Source of the DNA: a virus
IMG/VR virus record: IMGVR_UViG_3300050821_002251
Coordinates: 1-25,821 of that record
DNA length: 25,821 bases
Strand: one strand, 5' to 3'
Made by a program: the position numbers and the translations under genes. The notes beneath the pieces are model-generated. The model was given only the letters and a program-made list of their open reading frames with translations, was not told the DNA's origin and made no database searches. Shown piece after piece: positions 1 to 6,960 of this stretch (the first letter of the stretch is position 1; each line of letters starts with the position of its first letter).

Positions 1-1622
1 GTTGTGGCACCAGCAGCAAGGTTCTGAGTGGAATAGCCATTAACTACTGCTGTACCAGTAGCCCCGGTTGTTAAGATGCGTACAGTACAAGTATAAGTAC
101 CATTGTAAGCAGCGCTAGTACCAGTTGCCGTATCCAACATATTGCAAAGAGGAGTAGGGACAGATGCAGTATTCGTTCCATTTGCATCCCAAGCCACAAT
201 AATACGTGTTGAAGAGTCACCACCATCAGTATAAGTCCATTTACCAGAGATTCGAAATTCAGCACCAATGTAATTAAAACAATTGGCAGGGATGGTCCAA
301 CTGGCAATAGGATTGGGGACTGTAGTGGCAGAAGAACCATTAATACCGCCAGCAGCGTTCTGTTGAACTATATTTAGCGAAGAAGATCCACATGCACCTG
401 TACGTGAACCAGGAGCATAAGTGTAACTTACAGATGAATTGGTAAAGGTATGTTGACCAGTCAATGTATTTGCTGTGGTTGCAAGAACAGTGGCAAGTTC
501 AGCAGTATTTACTGGATAAGTGGTAATTTGAGCGCCACCAGTTGTAAATAAACCACCAGCACCATAAGTAGATCCAGATTGTCCATACGTTGTATTGGCA
601 ACAGCACAGGCAGGAGTAATTGTTTCTAGTTTCGTCATTGTGCAGACAGTAGAAGTAACTGGAATTTGATAGGCAAGAATGTAAGTGCCGCCAGATAGTG
701 ATAAGTAAGGGACAGCACCAACAGCACCAGTAGATGCAGCAGGAATACCAAGATCAATTGCCTTAGATGCTACAGATGTCCAAGATGTAGTTGCAGAGCA
801 TGGACCTTCATTACCAAAGATATCTACATATGCCCAGCAAGCATAAACAGTAGATCCCCATGATGCCGATCCAGCAACAGTAGCGTCGGAACACATTTGA
901 TGAGTGGCATCGCAAGCAGCTTGACCAGCAATATTAATTGCAGGAAGAGTAGGAGCAGCAAGAGCAGCGCCAGTGGGAGTTGGATTCCAGTTACGTGCAA
1001 CTCCTAGACGGGTATCTACAACAGATGTAAATGGCCATGGAACTGCTGTATTAATTAAAGTGCTAGTCCCTCCCATTTGTGCCCATGCGGTATCAACCAA
1101 AGCCTGACCGCCACCAAGAGTGTAAGCATAATTAAGGGCAGTTTGAAGTCCATAGGTTCCATCTACCACTACGGCAGATTGACCGTGAGTGTTAGTGAAT
1201 GTACCAGTGAAATAAACACAAGTTGTAACGCCACCAACGCCAAGATTACCAGCAGGACAAGTGGATACAGAGACAGATGTAGGAGTGACAGTCTCAGCAG
1301 CACCTTGACCCCAATCGAATATCATTGGAGTGAGGGTGTTGAATACAGTTTGTAGGGGAACAACGGTACCATCGGCAACGGTTACTCCTCCAGTGCCACC
1401 ACTTGTACCTGTAAATATTACAGTCTGCGATCCAGATGTGGAAGTATTGCCACTAATTACCCTGCCAGTCCAAAAGAAAGCAGGGGCATAGAACATTCCA
1501 CCAGGACGAGACAAAATGGATGGATTACCAGCGGCTCCAGGAAAATTCTGACCTTTAACTCCAAGGCTAATTGCTCCTACTGCAAGAATGACAGATAATG
1601 CGATTCCTAAGAACTTTTTCAT
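1..1622 (-). CDS. Exported Thr/Gly/Ala-rich protein, 3' end cut by window
   Basis: Reading the minus strand from the ATG at 1622, the frame stays open for 540 codons to the window edge, so the C-terminus is missing. The start has a GGAG ribosome site (ATGGAGACTATA before ATG). Residues 1-22 form a signal peptide: MKK, then a hydrophobic stretch rich in L, A, I and V, then an Ala/Gly region. The rest is rich in Thr, Ser, Gly, Ala and Val, with scattered Cys, typical of beta-structured surface, tail or adhesin proteins. A segment around residues 250-290 (Cys, Trp-Ala-Tyr-Val-Asp, then Gly-Asn-Glu-Gly-Pro) resembles a small beta-sandwich repeat. I do not recognise a named family. It is the last visible gene of the minus-strand packaging/virion block and is preceded by an AT-rich palindrome. 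A signal peptide is odd for a virion protein; it may instead act at the host envelope. The gene call is secure, the function is not. Confidence 0.85.
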   Translation of the reverse strand, partial: MKKFLGIALSVILAVGAISLGVKGQNFPGAAGNPSILSRPGGMFYAPAFFWTGRVISGNTSTSGSQTVIFTGTSGGTGGVTVADGTVVPLQTVFNTLTPMIFDWGQGAAETVTPTSVSVSTCPAGNLGVGGVTTCVYFTGTFTNTHGQSAVVVDGTYGLQTALNYAYTLGGGQALVDTAWAQMGGTSTLINTAVPWPFTSVVDTRLGVARNWNPTPTGAALAAPTLPAINIAGQAACDATHQMCSDATVAGSASWGSTVYACWAYVDIFGNEGPCSATTSWTSVASKAIDLGIPAASTGAVGAVPYLSLSGGTYILAYQIPVTSTVCTMTKLETITPACAVANTTYGQSGSTYGAGGLFTTGGAQITTYPVNTAELATVLATTANTLTGQHTFTNSSVSYTYAPGSRTGACGSSSLNIVQQNAAGGINGSSATTVPNPIASWTIPANCFNYIGAEFRISGKWTYTDGGDSSTRIIVAWDANGTNTASVPTPLCNMLDTATGTSAAYNGTYTCTVRILTTGATGTAVVNGYSTQNLAAGAT

Positions 1623-1658
1623 TATAGTCTCCATTAATTTAATTTAACTGAGCCTTTT

Positions 1659-1687
1659 ATTGTAATTATAATTGCAATTACAATTAA
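1659..1687 (-). repeat. AT-rich palindrome, copy 1
   Basis: Nine-base arms ATTGTAATT (1659-1667) and AATTACAAT (1676-1684) flank an 8-base centre, ATAATTGC. It lies between the stop of the His-rich gene and the start of the exported protein gene, about 36 bases before that start. Member of the dispersed family described under findings. Confidence 0.8.
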
Positions 1688-2007
1688 CCAAACTCTTCCT
1701 CTTCCATTGGCGGCATACCATTTTCACCTACAGGTTGACCACCATTACCAATGTTCTGATGGATATGTTGGGCAATTCCCTCGGCGTCACCGGGAGCATG
1801 TTCGTGCTGTTCATGTCTACCATCGTCATGCATGATGTGAACAGTATGGCCCCTGGAATGACTATGGACGTGAATATGGGGAGGACGATGCTGACCGGAC
1901 TTGTCGGCAACATCACCAGAACCATGAGGGGGATGACCAGCGGAATGTTCTCCACCTCCCATATGCGATTGCCTTTGTTTGTTCATTGAATAACCATCAA
2001 ATGCCAT
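1684..2007 (-). CDS. Histidine-rich small protein
   Basis: A 107-residue protein with many histidines in the middle (HIHVHSHSRGHTVHIMHDDG is typical) and an acidic, Met/Pro-containing tail ending in EEEEFG. AGGAGG (2012-2017) sits 4 bases before the ATG at 2007 and only 1 base before the adjacent ATG at 2010, so 2007 is the likelier start. The composition suggests binding of a divalent metal such as Zn, Ni or Cu, but no enzyme family is recognised. It follows the HiPIP-like gene in the packaging block. The plus strand across the same span is also open, but lacks a ribosome site and reads as low-quality sequence. Function unknown. Confidence 0.75.
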   Translation of the reverse strand: MAFDGYSMNKQRQSHMGGGEHSAGHPPHGSGDVADKSGQHRPPHIHVHSHSRGHTVHIMHDDGRHEQHEHAPGDAEGIAQHIHQNIGNGGQPVGENGMPPMEEEEFG

Positions 2008-2015
2008 CATTCCTC

Positions 2016-2231
2016 CTAATCACGTTCCCACCGTTTACACCAATCACCTGGACGTATCGGATTCATCACAGTCTCGCAACGAGGTATATGAGCGTTAATG
2101 AAATGAGCGCAATTACCACAATGATTGCGTCCTTTAGCTGGGTGCTCATAGTTAACCACTGAATGTTTACTTTTCTCATCGTCAGGCAATTCTTTTTGCC
2201 GTAATGCACGTTCAATAGCGGCCTTAGCCAT
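2016..2231 (-). CDS. HiPIP-like four-cysteine protein
   Basis: A 71-residue protein. The C-terminal half carries HCGNCAHFINAHIPRC and then RPGDWCKRW, giving Cys-x2-Cys, Cys and Cys in the order of high-potential iron-sulfur-like small proteins that occur in many tailed phages. The N-terminal 30 residues are basic and helical (MAKAAIERALRQKELPDDEK). By family knowledge four such Cys residues can bind an Fe-S cluster or zinc; the sequence alone does not tell which. The ribosome site is AGGA about 12 bases upstream, on the edge of the palindrome at 2243-2268. It sits between a coiled-coil gene and the His-rich gene. Role in the phage unknown. Confidence 0.75.
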   Translation of the reverse strand: MAKAAIERALRQKELPDDEKSKHSVVNYEHPAKGRNHCGNCAHFINAHIPRCETVMNPIRPGDWCKRWERD

Positions 2232-2242
2232 TACTATTTATT

Positions 2243-2268
2243 CCTAATTGTAATTATAATTGTAATTA
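2243..2268 (-). repeat. AT-rich palindrome, copy 2
   Basis: Begins CCTAATTGTAATTATAATTG and ends in GTAATTA; the block AATTGTAATT is nearly repeated twice. It lies 11 bases upstream of the HiPIP-like gene start, and its edge, read on the minus strand (TAGGAA), supplies the ribosome-site-like sequence. Confidence 0.75.
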
Positions 2269-2278
2269 AATTCATTTA

Positions 2279-2557
2279 TCATTTATTCCTAAGCCCATCA
2301 GTTTTCTCTAACACTGCCTGACGTTGATGCCAAGATAGTCCTGCCAATGGGTTCCTGGGACGGCGCAACACTTTTACATTAGATCGTTCTGTGACAGGAA
2401 CATCGGCTAAGGTTCTAGTCACTTTACCGGAATCGTCATATTCAATGGCAAACTGACGTTCTACATCACGTAATCTATCCTCTAGCAATTGTATTTGTTT
2501 CAATAGCTGTACAATTGCATCGTTATGTTCTTCACGAAGAATAAATGGTAATTTCAT
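2279..2557 (-). CDS. Small coiled-coil protein
   Basis: A 92-residue protein. Residues 8-40 form a charged amphipathic helix with heptad-like Leu/Ile spacing (IVQLLKQIQLLEDRLRDVER), consistent with a coiled coil. The rest is basic, ending GLRNK. The ATG at 2557 overlaps the stop of the preceding gene (ATGA), so the two are probably translationally coupled. It belongs to the minus-strand unit that starts at the terminase. No family recognised; a virion assembly or scaffolding accessory would fit the position, but that is inference. Confidence 0.7.
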   Translation of the reverse strand: MKLPFILREEHNDAIVQLLKQIQLLEDRLRDVERQFAIEYDDSGKVTRTLADVPVTERSNVKVLRRPRNPLAGLSWHQRQAVLEKTDGLRNK

Positions 2558-3036
2558 CCAAGCCTACTTATCTTCGCTGTCATACCCACGGCATTTGCAC
2601 CAACTGTCCTTTGTAGACGAACGAATCGTCCTCCAGTTGGCGACAAATCAGAACGGGAAAACTGGGCCGTTGCCGATGCAATTGTATAGGCAGAGTTAGT
2701 GGGAGTAATGTAGAATAAATCAGCATCGGTATCGGCTTCTTGGACAGCCACAGACTCACCAGATCCAGGAGCACCATTATAATGTAATTCAATTGAAATA
2801 GATGGTGCTGGGGATGCTTCGTTACCTGCCTGGATATTTACCGCCGTACTAGACAACACAGCATTGGCCACGACACTGGTGGTTTCAAAAGTTACATTGG
2901 TATCGTTAACAGGTTCCTGAGTAAAATTGGAGGCATGGGCACCAAATAGATATTCCATGTCACCTTTATTCAAATGTTTAGTCTTGTTATTGCTTACCCA
3001 AGTATATGAACCTTGAGGATTAGGATATAATGGCAT
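2554..3036 (-). CDS. Probable virion-associated beta-rich protein
   Basis: A 160-residue protein immediately after the large terminase: the terminase stop (TAA) and this ATG are adjacent, with GGAG of the upstream gene's last codons as ribosome site. It starts MPLYPNPQGSYTW. The body is rich in Ser, Thr, Ala and Val with alternating polar and hydrophobic residues, as in beta-sandwich head-decoration or tail proteins. It ends KISRLG. No Cys and no membrane segment. No named family recognised. Its position between the terminase and the other small structural-type genes supports a virion role. Confidence 0.7.
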   Translation of the reverse strand: MPLYPNPQGSYTWVSNNKTKHLNKGDMEYLFGAHASNFTQEPVNDTNVTFETTSVVANAVLSSTAVNIQAGNEASPAPSISIELHYNGAPGSGESVAVQEADTDADLFYITPTNSAYTIASATAQFSRSDLSPTGGRFVRLQRTVGANAVGMTAKISRLG

Positions 3037-4704
3037 TTACGCTCCTACTCTTTCAGATGGTCTGTGTATTCTGCCCAATCCCCCACGTCGCCTTCCCCTT
3101 AATATCCGTTCCTGTGCCGTGGCTCTACGGGACAAACAAGCAATAGTGTTGATGTCCATATCTTCCACTTTCTGACCGCGGTCCTTGGCATAGGCAATCA
3201 CTTTTTCATGGGCAGACTCAGCGATAGGCTTGACACCCTCACGTTGACGGGACTTATAACCATATCTAGCCGAATCCCAAGCATCATCACCATCAAATTT
3301 GACAATTTCCTCGGGATCATCCTCGTCTGTCGTAATCATAGGGATTGTTTCGATCAGACCTTTACAAGAGGGATCAATCTCCAATTCATTAGCTTTAAAT
3401 CCCTCATACATAGCCTGGGCACCATGTTTGCGATTGTTATCTGCTTCTGTTGGATATGGCATTCCATTCTCTTGGAATATCTCCCCCATTTGGGCAGCAA
3501 ATGAATCTTGTTCGGATCTACGTTGGAAGGCATCGGGAGACAGGTAAATAGCATCAATCAATTTACGTTCATCCCTGTCCATAGCATCGACAATTTCCTG
3601 GGCCTGGGCACGAGCAGAATGATGATTTGACATTCGCTCACGGTAAATTTTAGTGACGATACCAGCGCGGGCAAACCAATGGCAAGAACAAGGGTGTTGA
3701 AATCCCCAGTCAATTCCAAGCCAACGAGGATGCCAAGAGCGATCAGGTTGACATGGCTTTATATAGGGATGTAGTTGACCAGGGTTATAAGCCGGGAAAA
3801 TATCGTAGAATTGACCAGCAAATTCATCCCAATTGCCTAATAGCCATCCAGTTCTAAGGCGATGGGGAAGGTTATCGAGTTCATGGCCCCTCTGAGTGTT
3901 CTTAATGAAAAAATCAAATCGCTCCTGGTCAATCATGCCATTCTTAAACTTGACATGGCCATAAGTGCAATTTCCACCAAAATCAATTACTTTACGCCCA
4001 CGTTCATTAATACAGCCATAGTAATCGCAGGCATCAAGTCCTTTCTCTATAAGGGAAGTACGGCACCATTCAATGTTATCCCAAGCATACATCGGCATGA
4101 ACGCATAATCAGCAGCCCTTTCCCGGCCATAATAATCCTTCTTATACATCAGTCGTCTGATATAGGTATGGCCAGGACCACCAGGATTCATAGCCCATAA
4201 AGTCTTACATAATTTGTCGGGTATATCCTTGCCATTGACTTTGCCAGTCCAGCGTCTTGTTTCATTTAACTTGACTAGCTCCATTTCTGTCAATCGCGTG
4301 GCTTCATCGACAAAAACATCCATATATTCCTTGCCCTGAAAATCGTCAATGTCGCCAGGATGTTCAGCCACGGCAAACACAATACGTGACGGAGGCTTGG
4401 TTGGCAGATACAGCGTTTTCTCTGACGCTCGCCACCAGTCCCGCATAAATGGCCATGATTTAAAGTAGCCGCCCTCAAGGTGGGTATCGCGCAGTTGATT
4501 CCATTTGCGCCTAAATATCATTCCAGTCGTGCCAGGATATTTCAATCGCCGGATCAACATAGCGGATCGCATTAAGTGTGATTTGGTCGAACCTTTACTT
4601 CCGCCAATGCCAATAATTGACGGTCCAAATGCATCGTCTATCATTTCCAGCACAAGACGTTGTTTGGGCTGTAACTTGATGTTCAGGTCTATGTTGGAAG
4701 CCAT
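3037..4704 (-). CDS. terL: Terminase large subunit (ATPase and nuclease)
   Basis: 555 residues, usual length for the family. The N-terminal ATPase has a Walker-A-like loop GGSKGSTKS (about 34-42), Walker B MDVFVDEAT (128-136) with the catalytic Glu in DE, and the coupling motif AMNPGGPGH (171-179). The C-terminal RNase-H-like nuclease shows GIDWGF (Asp 332), IYLSPDAFQ (Asp 391) and an Asp cluster DGDDAWDSARYG (471-482), the three acidic positions expected for metal binding. It pumps DNA into proheads and cuts the concatemer. Its ATG overlaps the stop of the preceding Tat-signal gene by one base (TAATG). The Walker A loop is divergent, with Lys at the first variable positions and TKS at the end, as in several phage terminases. 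Confidence 0.95.
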   Translation of the reverse strand: MASNIDLNIKLQPKQRLVLEMIDDAFGPSIIGIGGSKGSTKSHLMRSAMLIRRLKYPGTTGMIFRRKWNQLRDTHLEGGYFKSWPFMRDWWRASEKTLYLPTKPPSRIVFAVAEHPGDIDDFQGKEYMDVFVDEATRLTEMELVKLNETRRWTGKVNGKDIPDKLCKTLWAMNPGGPGHTYIRRLMYKKDYYGRERAADYAFMPMYAWDNIEWCRTSLIEKGLDACDYYGCINERGRKVIDFGGNCTYGHVKFKNGMIDQERFDFFIKNTQRGHELDNLPHRLRTGWLLGNWDEFAGQFYDIFPAYNPGQLHPYIKPCQPDRSWHPRWLGIDWGFQHPCSCHWFARAGIVTKIYRERMSNHHSARAQAQEIVDAMDRDERKLIDAIYLSPDAFQRRSEQDSFAAQMGEIFQENGMPYPTEADNNRKHGAQAMYEGFKANELEIDPSCKGLIETIPMITTDEDDPEEIVKFDGDDAWDSARYGYKSRQREGVKPIAESAHEKVIAYAKDRGQKVEDMDINTIACLSRRATAQERILRGRRRGGLGRIHRPSERVGA

Positions 4705-5072
4705 TAAATTTTAATCCACTGGTTCTCAAATGCCCTTATTTCGGCATCGCTTGGAATAATCAATCTCTTTTGCTTCCCAGGCATCAATTTGGCATCTAAA
4801 TCAGCATTGAAAATTATTTTCCCCATTCGATGCTCTCTAAATCCAAATTCCTTCCAATATTTTGTCTCGTCAAATGATTGCGATTTTACAAGTGCCCCGC
4901 GCACATTTTTAAGAAATTTAATTTCCATTGATTCCAATTTTCTAATTGCATTGGCATCGAATAATTTAATTTTACTTGGAATTGAATATACTTTAAATGG
5001 AAATTCTTTTACCATCGCTGTGGCAGCGATTCCACTTATTAATGTTTGCAGGAATTGCCTTCTATTTACCAT
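4704..5072 (-). CDS. Tat-signal-bearing protein of unknown function
   Basis: A 122-residue protein beginning MVNRRQFLQTLISGIAATAM, an almost ideal twin-arginine signal (RRxFLQ) followed by a weakly hydrophobic Ala/Ile stretch. The mature part is basic and Lys-rich (LDAKLMPGKQKR near residues 92-103) with no recognised domain. It lies between the small and large terminase genes and is coupled to terL through a TAATG overlap. The start codon lies inside an AT-rich palindrome. By family knowledge such signals send folded proteins across the inner membrane, which is unexpected for a gene in the packaging operon. The motif could also be an N-terminal helix with another role. Confidence 0.8.
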   Translation of the reverse strand: MVNRRQFLQTLISGIAATAMVKEFPFKVYSIPSKIKLFDANAIRKLESMEIKFLKNVRGALVKSQSFDETKYWKEFGFREHRMGKIIFNADLDAKLMPGKQKRLIIPSDAEIRAFENQWIKI

Positions 5073-5142
5073 TGTAATTACTATTATAATTACAATTGCA
5101 ATTATTATTTATTTACCATTGTAATTGCAATTATAATTACAT
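5071..5142 (-). repeat. Tandem AT-rich palindromes, copies 3 and 4
   Basis: Copy 3 (5071-5096) has arms ATTGTAATT and AATTACAAT around ACTATTAT. Copy 4 (5118-5142) reads ATTGTAATTGCAATTATAAT and on to TACAT, essentially the reverse complement of copy 1's core. Each is preceded on the plus strand by TTTACC. In minus orientation both carry ATGGTAAAT, which is the start of the Tat-signal gene in copy 3 and a four-codon dead end in copy 4. Confidence 0.8.
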
Positions 5143-5333
5143 TGAATAATGATTACTTTTCCATGCAACACTTTTCAATCCCAATTTTATTCAATTTTAT
5201 GGTGAGGGTGAATGGGACCCACCGCCCCCGGCTCTTTCTATTAGCGCCTGCCATACCCCTACCCTTCCCGGTCGATTACTATAGACACATAATAACTAAT
5301 ATGTTTACATATATGATTACATTACACTTACAA
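5143..5333. other. Intergenic stretch between small terminase gene and Tat gene
   Basis: No open frame with a ribosome site on either strand. It contains a pyrimidine-rich block around 5225-5275 and an AT-rich block with TATG/CATA-type repeats around 5290-5320. No convincing terminator or -35/-10 pair is visible. Confidence 0.5.
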
Positions 5334-5867
5334 TCACTCATCCTTAGTATTGACCACATTTGATATGGTTACTGTCAGATGTCCCGCGCCATCGCCCGAA
5401 TCTGGCGTCAAGTGGCCGTGCAATCGGAGCGCTAGTTTGATCGCGTCCATTTGGATCGGATGATCGTCCACTTCCATCACATCAGTAAACTCACCATTCC
5501 ATGATGCCGCTATGATCTTCGAAGCCTTACGTTTAGAGTTTAATTGCGTTAGTAGATCTCGCGTTGACATCCCGATAGCATCCATGAGTTCCGGTAAACT
5601 CTCTCTCATTTTCTGCAGCGCTAGAGTTCCAGCACGTTCCGGGTGAGCGTACCCCGCAATTCTCGCTGATTCCGTAACTCCATTTCCGCTTATTAGAGAC
5701 GCTAGGAGGACTTTCCTACGAGGTTTAAGGGTAGATGCCATACCCTCAAGGGATCGTTCGCCTACGGCCTTCCTATCGCTTTCCATGGCCATTCTAGGAA
5801 TGATGTCTACTCTAACTTCACTGTTTTTGTCAACACCGATATTGGTACCAGTTCTATTCAACATCAT
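5334..5867 (-). CDS. terS: Probable terminase small subunit
   Basis: 177 residues, two genes upstream of terL on the same strand. Residues about 50-100 read KVLLASLISGNGVTESARIA, then GYAHPERAGTLALQKM, a helix-turn-helix like that of small terminases (a repeated 'step up, gap, new helix' with GY and Leu/Ala spacing). The rest is helical, with SKRKASKI and then DAIKLALRLHGHL, typical of the oligomerisation region. It would recognise the packaging site in phage DNA and load TerL. Start: AGGG lies 4 bases before the ATG at 5867 and 7 before the adjacent ATG at 5864; either could be used. The 40-residue N-terminal region before the HTH is variable, so a later start is possible. Confidence 0.75.
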   Translation of the reverse strand: MMLNRTGTNIGVDKNSEVRVDIIPRMAMESDRKAVGERSLEGMASTLKPRRKVLLASLISGNGVTESARIAGYAHPERAGTLALQKMRESLPELMDAIGMSTRDLLTQLNSKRKASKIIAASWNGEFTDVMEVDDHPIQMDAIKLALRLHGHLTPDSGDGAGHLTVTISNVVNTKDE

Positions 5868-5876
5868 GTTCCCTAG

Positions 5877-5918
5877 AAAAGTAAAAGCCCACCTAATTCA
5901 ATTGTAATTACAATTAGG
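5877..5918 (-). terminator. AT palindrome copy 5 with U-rich tail, terminator-like
   Basis: A perfect 16-base palindrome AATTGTAATTACAATT (5900-5915) lies inside longer arms CCTAATT/AATTAGG (5892-5918). On the minus strand it is followed by TGGGCTTTTACTTTT. It may act as a second terminator or as the regulatory element of the small terminase gene, whose start is 24 bases further on. Confidence 0.5.
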
Positions 5919-5923
5919 ATCAT

Positions 5924-5957
5924 AAAAGTAAAAGCCCGCCATGGACTTCGACGGGCC
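5924..5957 (-). terminator. Rho-independent terminator
   Basis: On the minus strand GCCCGTC pairs with GGCGGGC (one G-T wobble) around a 9-base loop, followed by TTTTACTTTT. It lies downstream of the 5992-8290 minus-strand operon and upstream of the small terminase gene, so it separates two transcription units. Confidence 0.8.
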
Positions 5958-5963
5958 TTCACT

Positions 5964-5989
5964 CCTAATTGAATTGTAATTGCAATTAC
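5964..5989 (-). repeat. AT-rich palindrome, copy 6
   Basis: CCTAATTGAATTGTAATTGC with a perfect 14-base core GTAATTGCAATTAC. It lies just after the stop of the gene at 5992-6183 and before the terminator. Confidence 0.75.
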
Positions 5990-5991
5990 GA

Positions 5992-6183
5992 CTATTCGAT
6001 TATCGTAAAATATCCCACATTATTACCATTGATATCAAACAACGAACGGTCCAGACCTATTAGAAACTCTCTTGGTTCGTTGTTAACTGAACCAGCTACA
6101 AACTGCAGTATCCTAGCTAATTCATGTCCGGGATTTAATTTAAACGCATCGCTTTTCATGTCAATATAAATCTTCATCATCAT
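5992..6183 (-). CDS. Small phage protein with NPGHELARIL segment
   Basis: 63 residues: MMMKIYIDMKSDAF, then NPGHELARILQFVAG and a C-terminal LFDINGNNVGYFTI. The pattern (short beta N-terminus, 'NPGxELARIL' helix, 'D-NGN-VG' end) occurs in many small early phage proteins of unknown function. GGAGG lies 9 bases before the ATG at 6183; three consecutive ATGs leave the exact start open by two codons. It directly follows the HELGH gene and ends the operon. Confidence 0.75.
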   Translation of the reverse strand: MMMKIYIDMKSDAFKLNPGHELARILQFVAGSVNNEPREFLIGLDRSLFDINGNNVGYFTIIE

Positions 6184-6184
6184 G

Positions 6185-6667
6185 TTAATTAACCTCCACT
6201 GGTGGATAGGCGAGCAATGAATCCAACATGATAGCCACCTTTAATTGACTATCAACGTCTGGATCGTTATATGTTTCTAATGCACGTGTTGCTTCTTGCT
6301 CATCAATTACTCCCATTTCTCTGGCGATATCCCATGCTTGCTTTTCCTCTGCCCGCACGGCATCCCCAGGTTTTTCGGTCCAGCGATTACCTTGTGATTT
6401 GCTACGGGGATCATTCATCGTTGTCTTTGTCCCTGCTAGGAATCCCACAATGTGCCCTAGTTCATGTGCCAAATTGGTCCTAATTGCCATTGGAATGTCA
6501 CTGCCAATTTGACCGTCTGACGTTTGGACAATTACCTGAAATTTATCCGCCGGAAATGATTCCTTCGTTTTCTCGTTAATTGCTGTACCACTGTCAGTAT
6601 GGCTACTGGACGAGGAACCGTGCTTGTCTGTGTCGATTATTACCTCGATTAACGCTACCCTTTTCAT
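6185..6667 (-). CDS. HELGH zinc-metallopeptidase-like protein
   Basis: 160 residues. Residues 64-75 read TNLAHELGHIVG, the HExxH zinc-binding and catalytic motif of zincin peptidases preceded by the usual hydrophobic helix. Acidic residues that could be the third ligand follow 35-40 residues later (RAEEKQAWDIA, about 105-115), a spacing compatible with gluzincin or ImmA/IrrE-like enzymes. There is no signal peptide, so it would act in the cytoplasm. The N-terminal third contains a Ser-rich stretch (SSSSSH). The start is set by the shared leader CACAGAGGAGA. Substrate unknown; a host regulator or a phage protein are both possible. Confidence 0.7.
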   Translation of the reverse strand: MKRVALIEVIIDTDKHGSSSSSHTDSGTAINEKTKESFPADKFQVIVQTSDGQIGSDIPMAIRTNLAHELGHIVGFLAGTKTTMNDPRSKSQGNRWTEKPGDAVRAEEKQAWDIAREMGVIDEQEATRALETYNDPDVDSQLKVAIMLDSLLAYPPVEVN

Positions 6668-6753
6668 TGTTTTGTCTCCTCTGTGATTTGAATTGACGGC
6701 CTTGTGATGAGCACGTCCACCTGCCCACTATTGCTAATGGACAGGGAGAATGT

Positions 6754-6960
6754 TCATAAATTGTCGGCAAATGTATCGGCCAATGCATACCCCATTGCTT
6801 CTGCGATGCGCTGAACCGCTAATGACCATGGCACTAGCTCTCCTGTCCATAATGCCACAGTGAACACTGCAGCTAATGCAATGGAAATGATGGTTGCTCG
6901 AATGGCGAATCCCTTCACTCGCCGCATACACCGTTTGGCACACCTAATTGCTCTGGACAT
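6754..6960 (-). CDS. Small membrane protein
   Basis: 68 residues starting [20 protein letters not shown]: a strongly basic N-terminus followed by one hydrophobic segment (ATIISIALAAVFTVALW, about 22-38) and an amphipathic tail. This gives an inner-membrane protein with its basic end in the cytoplasm. AGGAG lies 8 bases before the ATG at 6960. A longer reading from 7050 lacks a ribosome site and would run deep into the previous gene. The start overlaps the end of the previous gene by 17 bases. No family recognised. Confidence 0.65.
   Translation of the reverse strand: MSRAIRCAKRCMRRVKGFAIRATIISIALAAVFTVALWTGELVPWSLAVQRIAEAMGYALADTFADNL

Noticed and set aside
1672-1989. Plus-strand frame opposite the His-rich gene
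   Set aside because: Met/Thr-rich translation is what His/Pro-rich coding gives on the other strand; no ribosome site, and the neighbours are on the minus strand.
3208-3504. Plus-strand frames opposite the large terminase
   Set aside because: Shadow frames of a secure gene, no ribosome site and no known domain.
5071-5142. CRISPR-like array in the tandem palindromes
   Set aside because: Only two copies, no constant repeat/spacer length and no unique spacers.
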